Notes: generated from the letters alone by a model not told the origin. 7,069 nucleotides of DNA from Methanosarcina sp. (GCA_017883485.1 JADGNM010000130.1:1-7069), one strand, 5' to 3'; shown: positions 1 to 6,687, counted from the first letter of the stretch. Translations and numbers: made by a program.

Positions 1-1
1 G

Positions 2-76
2 GAAAACATGGAAATTGTCTTTGATGATAATTTGGGGAAATGGAATTATAAAGTAATTCCCACAGTAAAATCATGA
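2..76 (+). pseudogene. C-terminal tail of an unidentified protein (partial)
   Basis: An open frame enters from the left edge and ends at TGA 74-76. Its last residues read ENMEIVFDDNLGKWNYKV followed by a short tail ending in KS. I do not recognise the family. It is in a different frame from the pglX fragment that begins almost immediately downstream, so it is either the end of a separate upstream gene or a piece joined to pglX by a deletion. An internal ATG at position 8 exists but nothing shows that it is a start. With only 24 codons visible, no function can be given. Confidence 0.35.
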
Positions 77-89
77 AGTTATTTTTTAG

Positions 90-1248
90 TTATTCCTAAA
101 TATATTAGCTCCAACCTTAAACTATAACGTTGGTGACATCGCCAAACTTCCTATTATTAAACCCCAACTCTATCATTGTACATCTGTTAACGAAATTGTC
201 GAAAACTTAATTTCCATCTCAAAAATAGATTGGGATTCCTACGAAGTTTCTTGGGATTTTACCACTCTCCCATTATTACAATCTGAATACCTCAAGCCAA
301 CACTCCTCGAAACCTACACCAAACTCCGCGCCCACTGGAAACAAATGACTCTTGAAACGCAGCGGCTAGAGGAAGAAAATAACCGCATTTTCATCGAAGC
401 CTACGGTTTGCAGGACGAGTTAACTCCAGAGGTTCCACTTTCTGAGGTAACGCTGACCTGCAACCCTTATTATCGCTATGGCAACAATAAAACTGAAGAA
501 GAACTGGAAGCACTACTACTGACAGATACCATAAAAGAATTAATTTCTTACTCGGTCGGCTGCATGTTCGGAAGGTATTCGCCGGAGAAAGAAGGGCTGA
601 TCCTTGCAAATCAAGGGGAAAAGCTGACTGATTTTAATGAAAAAATAGCTGGAGCTACTTTCCTGCCCGATGAGGACAATATTATTCCGATCCTCGATGA
701 TGAGTATTACACGGATGATATTGTAAACCGGTTCAAGGAGTTTTTAAAATTCACTTTTGGGGTGGATACGCTTTCCGAAAACTTGGATTTTATTGCAGGG
801 GCGCTATCGAAGAAAGGTGAGGCTCCTGAGAAGGTTATCCGGAATTATTTCCTGAAGGATTTTCTACAGCGATCATGTGAAGATGTATAAGAAGAGGCCG
901 ATTTACTGGCTCTTTACTTCTTCTGAAAAAGGAAAAGTGTTCAATGCGCTCGTTTACATGCACAGGTACGATAAAACTACCTTGGCGAAGATGAGGATAG
1001 ATTATTTGCTGGACTTTGAGTCGAAGATGGATGCTCAGCGGCCGCTTCTTGAAAAGGAGATTGTAGCTAATTCTAAGAATAAAGGAAAAGCAGAAAATGA
1101 GCTTGCAAAGCTGAATAAGAAGATTGAAGAGCTCGTGAAGTATGATGCGCTTCTTCAGCATAAAGCGGATCAGTTGATTGAGATTGATCTGGATGATGGG
1201 GTTGTGGAGAATTATAAAAAGTTTGAAGGACTGGTAGGAAAACTATAA
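90..1248 (+). pseudogene. pglX: pglX C-terminal remnant (BREX adenine-specific DNA methyltransferase), 5'-truncated and frameshifted
   Basis: PglX is the N6-adenine methyltransferase of BREX phage-defence systems; it marks host DNA and is needed for defence. This stretch encodes about the last 385 residues of a protein usually around 1,150-1,200 long, so the catalytic methylase motifs are missing. Recognisable family segments are [20 protein letters not shown] near the start, CNPYYRYG and [18 protein letters not shown] in the middle, and [19 protein letters not shown] near 886, followed by a charged, coiled-coil-like tail ending at TAA 1246-1248. One extra base at about C870 breaks the frame: removing it turns [14 protein letters not shown] into [17 protein letters not shown], the family sequence. 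The frame is open back to 90, with a TAG at 87-89. The ATG at 345 and GTG at 877 are internal codons, not gene starts. No other BREX gene is in the window. Family call is firm; loss of function is very likely. Confidence 0.9.
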
Positions 1249-1256
1249 GGATTTTT

Positions 1257-1261
1257 GGTGG
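1257..1261 (+). promoter_or_regulatory. Ribosome binding site of the TIR gene
   Basis: GGTGG lies 4 bases before ATG 1266, a purine-rich match to the archaeal Shine-Dalgarno consensus. It supports the start of the TIR gene and suggests translation independent of the pglX stop 17 bases upstream. Confidence 0.45.
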
Positions 1262-1265
1262 TAAG

Positions 1266-2084
1266 ATGTATTATCACGTTAGAATCACAGAGAAGTCTAA
1301 AAATATTTTTGATGAGATAGAACTTGATTTAAATGAAGAAAGACTTCGTAGTCAATTTTTAACTCCTTATGAAAATAATGAAAGCATCTTTATTGACGGA
1401 AAAACAATTCCACCAGATGATATTGAAAGGATAAAAATCAGTAGAACAGAAGATAATTCTTCAACCTTAATACCGAATATTAGAGCGAGAAAAGAAAGAT
1501 TCTATGGATTACCCCGTCCATCAGATGGTTGGTACGTTGCTAAAGAAGGTGAAGATGTAACCTATAAATTTATTCTGGGTCCTCCAGGCTATAAGAGATC
1601 TGACGAAAAAATTGGAGATTTAAAGCCTCAAAGTAACCAAATTTTTGTTGTTCATGGCCACGATGAAGAAATGAAACAGGCGGTTGCTCGAACACTTGGA
1701 AAACTTGATCTTGAGCCCATTATCTTACACGAACAAGAAAATCTTGGAAGAACGATTATTGAAAAGTTTGAGTCTTGTTCGGAAAATGTCTCTTTTGCTA
1801 TAGTACTACTTACATCTGACGATTTAGGATATAAAAAGGATCAAACCCCTGAATCTTCAATGTTTAGGGCTCGCCAGAACGTTATTTTAGAGCTTGGATA
1901 TTTCATGGGTAAACTTGGCAGAAAAAATGTAGTTGCTTTACATAGAAGTGAAGCAAATTTTGAATTTCCGTCAGATATTTTGGGAATTTTGTACACACCT
2001 TTTGACCCACATAACGAATGGAAACTTGCCCTTGCAAAAGAATTAGTTGCAGCGGGCTACGATATAGACTTTAAGAAATTATAA
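1266..2084 (+). CDS. TIR-like domain protein (predicted nucleotide-binding, Cap12/Pycsar-effector TIR family)
   Basis: A complete 272-residue protein. Residues 124-265 form a TIR-like domain of the PF10137 type, the family of CBASS Cap12 and Pycsar TIR effectors, which degrade NAD+ when activated. Visible motifs are IFVVHGHD (126-133) on the first strand, an ENLGRTIIEKFE segment (158-169), FAIVLLTSDDLG (177-188) and RARQNVILELGYF (201-213). E209 in the last is the best candidate for the catalytic glutamate. The N-terminal 110 residues (MYYHVRI..., FIDGKTIPPDDIERIKI at 42-58) form a separate domain that I remember from related TIR-like proteins but cannot name; it may be the sensor or partner-binding part. 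There is no signal peptide or membrane segment, so it should be cytoplasmic. It follows the pglX remnant by 17 bases and precedes an AlbA_2/HATPase gene by 29, suggesting a former defence operon. No cyclic-nucleotide synthase is nearby. Reading frame intact. Confidence 0.88.
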   Translation: MYYHVRITEKSKNIFDEIELDLNEERLRSQFLTPYENNESIFIDGKTIPPDDIERIKISRTEDNSSTLIPNIRARKERFYGLPRPSDGWYVAKEGEDVTYKFILGPPGYKRSDEKIGDLKPQSNQIFVVHGHDEEMKQAVARTLGKLDLEPIILHEQENLGRTIIEKFESCSENVSFAIVLLTSDDLGYKKDQTPESSMFRARQNVILELGYFMGKLGRKNVVALHRSEANFEFPSDILGILYTPFDPHNEWKLALAKELVAAGYDIDFKKL

Positions 2085-2104
2085 ACTTATAATGCTGGCC
2101 AGAT

Positions 2105-2109
2105 GGAGG
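2105..2109 (+). promoter_or_regulatory. Ribosome binding site of the first AlbA_2/HATPase gene
   Basis: GGAGG, within TGGAGGA, is 4 bases before ATG 2114, a strong archaeal Shine-Dalgarno sequence. It fixes this start and implies the gene was translated as part of a transcript running from the TIR gene. Confidence 0.6.
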
Positions 2110-2113
2110 AAAA

Positions 2114-3606
2114 ATGACTCACTCAATTGCTCAACTGCTCTCCATGCCTGAAGGCAAAACGCTGGAGTTCAAGCGTGACCTTTCCTCGCCCATAAATATA
2201 CTTAAAACGCTGGTGGCTTTTGCCAATACCTCTGGAGGACGGCTTTTTGTAGGGGTAGAAGATGGGTCAGGGGAGGTTCTGGGTGTTGAAAGTCCCCTGA
2301 ACGAGGAAGAGCGCCTGTGCAACATGATCGCTGACAATATCGAGCCGCGCCTGGTGCCTAATGTGGAGCTGATCTCTTTTGAAGACAAAACATTGATGGG
2401 GGTGGAAGTGTATCCCAGCGGCTCCCGACCGCACTGGATCAAAAAGGAGGGGGTTGAGGTGGGGTGGTTTATGTCCGGCTGTGTTCTTCTAACCGAAAGG
2501 CGGACAGGGAACTTATTGCAGAGCTTAAGCGTACTGCTGAGGGTAAGTCCTTTGATGAACAGGTCCTTCCTGACAGGACTATAAGTGACCTGGATTTTAA
2601 CGCTGCAGCGGCTTGCTTTGAACGGCACAGGAAACTGGTTGAAAAAGATATGGAATCCCTGCGCCTTGTCGCCAGATATCAGGGACACCTTGTCCCAACT
2701 GTTGGCGGTATGCTGCTGTTTGGCAAGGACCGGGAGCTGATTTTTCCAGATGCCTGGATACAGTGCGGGCGGTTCATTGGCAAGGACAAGGCAGCTATTT
2801 TCGATCATATTGAGATTCATGAGCACCTGCCTGTGGCGGTTCAACGGGTTATTGAGTTTCTCAAAAAACATGCCATGCGCGGCGCGGATTTTTCCGAACT
2901 GAAGCGCAGGGATGTCTGGAGCATTCCTCTTACCATCCTGCGTGAAGCTGTGGTTAATGCCGTAGTCCATGCAGATTATTCACAAAGGGGTGCCCCTATC
3001 AGGGTTGCCTTTTTTGATGACCGCATTGAGATAGAGAACCCTGGAATACTGCTTCCGGGCCTGACGGTTGAGGACATGCTGCAGGGCATATCCAGGATAC
3101 GTAACCACGTTATTGCCCGTGTTTTCAGGGAACTGGACCTGATAGAGTAGTGGGGCAGTGGTGTCCGCCGCATTTTCGGAGAAGCAGAAGCTCTCGGCTT
3201 GCCCAAACCTGAGATCATCGAAATAGGGATGCGGGTGAGGTTCATAGTCCATCTGGTGGAATCTATTATACTGCCTATCGAAAGCTATTCAGGTAAGAAC
3301 AAAGCCGGAGTCCAGCTACCGATCCAGTCGCCGACCCAGCTACCGACCCAGCTACCGACCCAGCTACCGACCCAGTCACATAATCAAATCCAAAAGTTGC
3401 TGTTGGCACTAAAAGATGGAGAAAAATCTCCCGCTGACCTTCGCAGCATTTTGAATATCAAACATCGGCCTACCTTTAGGGATAACTATCTCCACCCTGC
3501 CCTCAATGCAGAACTAATTGAAATGACAATCCCGAGAAAACCAAGCAGTCCGAACCAGAAATACTGCCTGACGGCTAAAGGCAAATCGCTTTTGATCGAC
3601 GGTTAG
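2114..3606 (+). pseudogene. Schlafen-type AlbA_2 / HATPase_c_4 protein, frameshifted and with an in-frame TAG
   Basis: This family combines an N-terminal AlbA_2 (Schlafen) nucleic-acid-binding domain with a RecG-like/HATPase_c_4 ATP-binding domain and a C-terminal winged helix, and is often annotated as a transcriptional regulator or RecG-like protein. AlbA_2 shows as LEFKRD (17-22) and FANTSGGRLFVGVEDGSG (36-53). The frame is lost in the G-rich tract GGTGGGGTGG (2458-2467); after it YVRLCSSNRKAD resumes. The change equals one missing base (or two extra). The ATPase N-box EAVVNAVVHADYS (from 2944) is intact. At 3148-3150 TAG sits between LDLIE and WGSGVRRIF, exactly inside the conserved glycine motif, so both sides belong to one protein. 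A Gln/Pro/Leu/Thr repeat linker (3313-3372) leads to a Fic-like C-terminal winged helix (TFRDNYLHPALNAELIEMTI, from 3472). Repaired length is about 496 residues. The TAG may be a mutation or a pyrrolysine codon; the frameshift alone should abolish the full product. Confidence 0.85.
3313..3372 (+). repeat. 12-bp tandem repeat, five units, coding for a QLPT linker
   Basis: Five 12-bp units in frame within the first AlbA_2/HATPase gene, of the form CAGCTACCGACC. The last three are identical; unit 1 ends GATC and unit 2 has TCG in place of CTA. They encode QLPI-QSPT-QLPT-QLPT-QLPT, a flexible linker between the ATPase domain and the C-terminal winged helix. The unit length keeps the frame, so copy number can vary without breaking translation. 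Confidence 0.9.
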
Positions 3607-3612
3607 CTGGGA

Positions 3613-4010
3613 GAGGAGGGAAGCCGCCTGTCGCAAATATAATTCTACAGTAATTGATATCTAGGCTTCGGATTGAAATCTTGCGCCTACTTATCCAGAA
3701 ATTCCCAATTATGCCCTCGTGAGGATCAAATCATTTAATGCAAACTGCTTAATGCGGAAGCTTGAACTAATAAATCAGGCACGGTTTTTTCCGTGTCTTT
3801 CAGCGTTTTCCGCGGTTATAAAGTTTAGATTTGCTTTTTCCTGCCCGCTTTTGTTTCCCGTGTTTATTGAAACCTTTAATAGCTTAAGCTTAGTATTCGC
3901 ATTCGTAACTGTAATTAGTTACTGAATATGCGTCTATTTTGGAATTTATGCATTAGTTGCATGAGAACAGAGAGCTTCCAGAAAGGCACAAATATTTAAC
4001 CAGGATGAGC
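3613..4010 (+). repeat. Intergenic repeat, copy 1
   Basis: About 400 bases that align along their length with copy 2 (5815-6215) and partly with copy 3 (6491-6660), all in the same orientation. Shared landmarks in order: GAGGAGGGAAGCCGCC at the left, AAATATAATTCTACAGTAAT, a block around ATCAAATC..TTAATGCAAACTGCT (3724-3749), the core 3776-3818 starting CAGGCACGGTTTTTTCCG and ending TTTTCCGCGGTTA, then TATTTTGGAAT and CACAAATATTTAACC. Copies differ by many substitutions, so they are old. This copy ends just before the second AlbA_2/HATPase gene, and could carry its promoter or leader. The short open frame inside it is not conserved in copies 2 and 3, so I call it non-coding. No terminal inverted repeats were seen. 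Confidence 0.8.
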
Positions 4011-4029
4011 TAATTGACACCCGATAAAT

Positions 4030-5378
4030 ATGTCCATCCTGAAACTCCTCGAGGCTCCTGAGAGCAGGACTCTGGAATTCAAGGAAAAAATTCCCAGCGC
4101 ACTTGCTATTGCAAAAACTATATGCGCTTTTTCAAACGGAGCCGGCGGCTCGATCATAATCGGAATAAGGGACAGGGATAAAACCCTTATAGGTATTGAC
4201 GAGATGGAGATCTCTGATATGAAGGAAAGCTGCTCCTGAAAGTTGAAGTCTATCCTAGCAGGCTCAAGCCGTACCACCTTAAAGAAAAAGGAGAGATAGA
4301 AGGGACCTTCGTGCGTGTAGGGTCCACCAACAGGAAGGCCGATCCTGAAATTATCGAAGAGCTCTGGCGCCAGCGGATGAACATCAGTTTTGACGAGACT
4401 GCGGTTCAGGATGCGAGCCTGGAAGAACTTGAACCTGAAAACCTCGCTTTCTACTTCAGAATGAGGAAAAAGGTAAGGGGAGTTCCTGAAAACGAAATTA
4501 ACAGTAATTTTTATCAAAAGAAGCGTTTTGCCCTCCAGTCAAACGGCAGCATTTACCCTACAGTTGCAGGAATTCTTCTTTTTTCAAATGAACCTGACGT
4601 TCACCTCCCCGGTGCAGTTATCAGGTGTGCCCGTTTCAAAGGCAATGAGATGGATGAGTTCCTCGACCAGAGGATTGTTTCCGGTCCTCTGGTCAACCAG
4701 GTAGAAGAAACAATTAATTTTTTCAAGAGGAACATTCGGAGAGGGGCAAAAATAGAGGGTCTTTACAGGAAAGAAGCCTATGAGTACCCGGAAAAAGCCG
4801 TAAAAGAGGCGATTGTATATGCCGTCTGCCACAGGGGCTACTCAAGAAAAGGTTCAGACATAAAATTCGCCATATTCGACGATAGGATTGAGATCACAAG
4901 CCCAGGCCACCTTCCTTCCAGCATCACACTTGATGATCTGGGAAAAGGAGTGTCGGAACACAGAAATAGAGTAATAGGCAGAACTTTCAACGAACTGGGA
5001 CTGATCGAAGGATTTGGAACTGGCGTTTTCAGGATGAGAAAATACTGTAGAGAGTGGGGAATTGCTGACCCCGAATTCAGGGAAGATAGCGGATTTTTCA
5101 AGACTATCTTTTACAAAAAGCTGCTGGAAGAAACAAAGCTAACAAGCCACAGCCTTATTGAGCTTGATGAAGACGAACAGAAGGTTTTGGCCTATATAGC
5201 AGAAAAAGGCAAAGCAAGCACAAAAGAATTAGAATCAATAACAAATAAAAGCAAGTCGACAGTAAAAAGAAAAATTAAGAGACTTGTTGAAAACAAATAT
5301 CTCATTTGGCAAGGAAAAAGCCCTCAAGACCCACTTGGATATTATGAGCTCAAAAAGAAAAATGAACTAATGATTTAA
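4030..5378 (+). pseudogene. Second Schlafen-type AlbA_2 / HATPase_c_4 protein with winged helix, internal out-of-frame deletion
   Basis: A paralogue of the gene at 2114-3606. AlbA_2 begins with TLEFKEK (14-20) and FSNGAGGSIIIGIRDRD (34-50), but after GIDEMEISDM the frame runs into TGA 4237-4239. The family sequence resumes in another frame at GKLLLKVEVYPSRLKPYHL (from 4224). Against the first gene, about 23 codons are absent, so a deletion of roughly 70 bases near 4221 fits the frame change. The rest is open to TAA 5376-5378: RVGSTNRKAD, HATPase_c_4, LIEGFGTGVFRM, and a C-terminal winged helix (about 5167-5350, EQKVLAYIAEKGKASTKEL). Translation could restart at GTG 4311, giving a protein without most of AlbA_2. 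The ATPase N-box reads EAIVYAVCHRGYS: Tyr replaces the usual metal-binding Asn and Gly the usual Asp. No Shine-Dalgarno precedes ATG 4030. Repeat copy 1 lies just upstream. Confidence 0.83.
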
Positions 5379-5442
5379 ATTTTCTTCACTTTAACTTATT
5401 AGTCTACTCCTCCTTGAATGTAACATAAAGAATGGGTTATTT

Positions 5443-5517
5443 GAGCTAGCATGAGCTAGTAAGAGCTAGCTTGAGCTAGTGTGAGCTAAATAAGCAAGTA
5501 TGAGCTATTAGAAGCTA
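5443..5517. repeat. 10-bp phased array of GAGCTA motifs (about eight units)
   Basis: GAGCTA occurs at 5443, 5453, 5463, 5473 and 5483, degenerates to AAGCAA at 5492, and returns as GAGCTA at 5502 and AAGCTA at 5512. The first four units read GAGCTAG plus three variable bases. The period is 10 bp, close to one turn of B-DNA, and not a multiple of three, so it is not a coding repeat. AGCT and GCTAGC are palindromic, so each unit could bind a protein from either strand. It lies about 65 bases after the second AlbA_2/HATPase gene. Role unknown. Confidence 0.8.
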
Positions 5518-5534
5518 CCACTTACTATTATTGA

Positions 5535-5732
5535 AAAAAATGTAATACCATAAGGCGAGAAACTGTGCGGGACTTCATTGCTCTCATCGAAAAGAAGAAG
5601 TAGTATGTGGCTTCAGGTCCCGAATATCGGACGCCACACTCATGCAGATTAGTTTTACAAGTTAAATGGAAGAATGAGAGCCAAATTAAGCTTGGTGAGT
5701 ATATAACGTATCTTCTTCGCAAAAAAGACTAA
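5535..5732 (+). pseudogene. Possible remnant of a small unidentified gene with an internal TAG
   Basis: One frame is open from 5535 to TAA 5730-5732 except for TAG at 5601-5603. The parts read RRETVRDFIALIEKKK before and YVASGPEYRTPHSCRLVL onwards after, ending EYITYLLRKKD. No start codon or Shine-Dalgarno is visible and no family is recognised. It may be a fragment of a decayed gene or simply chance; a competing minus-strand frame over the same bases is no better. Low confidence. Confidence 0.18.
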
Positions 5733-5814
5733 ATTAAAAACAACTATTCAACTCCGCTCCCTCACATTACTCCTCCGCCGGATTTTGCCTCAGGAATAAA
5801 CAGATATTAGTTTG

Positions 5815-6215
5815 TGAGGAGTGAGAAGCCGCCCACAAGAAATATAATTTTACAGTAATAGATAGACCGGGCTTCAGATTGGATACTCGCGCCTTATTTT
5901 TATAAAAATTCTCATTCCGCCTTCGTAAGGCTCAAATCTCTTAATGCAAACCGCTGAAAATCAGAAAAGTTGAAAAAAAATGCAGGCACGTTTTTTCCGC
6001 GTCTTTCGGCGTTTTCCGCGGTTATAGTTTTTAGATTGCATTTTTCCTTGCCCCGCTTTTGCTTTCTGTGCCTATGGAGCCTTGAATGGCTTAACCAGGG
6101 AATTCGCTCTTAATTGCGATCAGTTCCTGAATTATGTTTCTATTTTGGAATCGATGCCAGAGTTTCCGATTTACAGATTATTAATCACAAATGTTTAACC
6201 TGGGTAAGTGCAAAT
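5815..6215 (+). repeat. Intergenic repeat, copy 2
   Basis: Second long copy of the family described at 3613-4010, in the same orientation. It starts GAGGAGTGAGAAGCCGCC, has AAATATAATTTTACAGTAAT, GGCTCAAATCTCTTAATGCAAACCGCT (5929-5955), the core 5983-6024, TATTTTGGAAT and CACAAATGTTTAACC at the right. Unlike copy 1 it is not followed by a gene, and short deletions and insertions separate the two. In the core, CCGCG (5997-6001) can pair with CGCGG (6017-6021). Confidence 0.8.
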
Positions 6216-6248
6216 AAAGGGCAAATAAAAAATATTAACTGTTAAAAT

Positions 6249-6267
6249 CTCGCACCAACGGTGCGAG
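6249..6267. other. Perfect hairpin, 8-bp stem and 3-base loop
   Basis: CTCGCACC (6249-6256) and GGTGCGAG (6260-6267) are exact reverse complements separated by AAC. No T-rich run follows on the + strand, so it does not look like a simple terminator; on the minus strand it is followed by ATTTTAACAG. It sits between repeat copy 2 and the CRISPR-like unit. Could be an RNA structure or a protein-binding site. Confidence 0.55.
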
Positions 6268-6352
6268 TAGTTTCCGCTAAACAAGTAAAATAATGCAGCA
6301 GAAGATATAAGGTCGGACGCGCTTGTAAAAAGGAGGCAGGAATTCTTACAGG

Positions 6353-6462
6353 GATTTCTTGCGGGAGGCTTTATGAAAAGGATTGAAACAAGATCTCGCA
6401 GCTGTCAAGTAATCCTTTACAACTAATTCGAGAGCAGAATCCCCTAAAACAAAAATTGAAAC
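6353..6462 (+). CRISPR. Relict CRISPR repeat-spacer-repeat unit
   Basis: The 37 bases at 6426-6462 begin ATTCGAGAGCAGAATC and end AAAACAAAAATTGAAAC. From memory, Methanosarcina CRISPR repeats run ATTCGAGAGCAAGATC...AAAACAAGGATTGAAAC, so about six positions differ. A second 37-base stretch at 6353-6389 keeps the last part, AAAAGGATTGAAAC, with ATTGAAAC being the usual 5' handle of crRNAs in such systems, but its first half is much degraded. The gap between them (6390-6425) is exactly 36 bases, a normal spacer length. No further unit is visible on either side and no cas gene is in the window. I read it as the worn-out end of a lost array. Confidence 0.5.
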
Positions 6463-6490
6463 TCTGATAAAGAATTGTGCTTTAATATTC

Positions 6491-6660
6491 TAGAAATTTC
6501 CAATTCCGTCCAAAAAGGCTCAAATCTCTATATGCAAACCGCTCAAAATTAAAAAACGCTGAATTAAAATCCAGGCACGGTTTTTTCGCGTCTTTCTGCG
6601 TTTTCCGCGGTTAAAAAGACCCGATTAAGTTCTTCCTTGCCCTTCAGTATTTTTGCATTA
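6491..6660 (+). repeat. Intergenic repeat, copy 3 (partial)
   Basis: Central part of the repeat family at 3613-4010 and 5815-6215. It holds TAGAAATTTCCAATTCCG, GGCTCAAATCTCTATATGCAAACCGCT (6517-6543) and the core 6572-6613, starting CAGGCACGGTTTTTTCGCG and ending TTTTCCGCGGTTA. The distance from the first block to the core is 27-29 bases in all three copies. The left end is replaced by the CRISPR-like unit, and the right end stops near the toxin-antitoxin promoter, so it may serve as a leader for that operon. Confidence 0.75.
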
Positions 6661-6687
6661 ATACCAATTTTATTGTGAAGACAAACG

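Noticed and set aside
864..876. Phase-variable switch in pglX
   Set aside because: Phase variation of pglX is known elsewhere, but here there is no homopolymer or inverted repeat at the frame break, and the 5' part of the gene is missing.
345..890. A separate gene starting at ATG 345
   Set aside because: The same frame is open back to 90 and encodes PglX family sequence upstream of the ATG, so this is an internal methionine.
877..1248. A separate small gene starting at GTG 877
   Set aside because: Its product continues the PglX sequence of the preceding frame after removal of one base at about 870.
2131..2970. Long minus-strand open frame of 279 codons
   Set aside because: It lies opposite the AlbA_2/HATPase gene, whose + strand frames carry clear domain motifs. 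The minus-strand translation shows no family features.
3199..3606. A separate small gene at 3199
   Set aside because: It is in the same frame as 2464-3147 and continues the same protein after the TAG at 3148-3150.
3719..3925. Open frame of 68 codons on the + strand
   Set aside because: It lies inside repeat copy 1 and is not kept open in copies 2 and 3; the composition is that of the repeat.
3996..4517. Minus-strand frame of 173 codons
   Set aside because: It is a shadow of the second AlbA_2/HATPase gene and of repeat copy 1.
5443..5517. CRISPR array reading of the GAGCTA repeats
   Set aside because: Units are 6-7 bases with 3-base gaps, far too short for repeats and spacers.
5528..5722. 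Minus-strand frame of 64 codons
   Set aside because: No start context, no recognisable domain and low-complexity aromatic composition; the evidence is no better than for the doubtful + strand frame.
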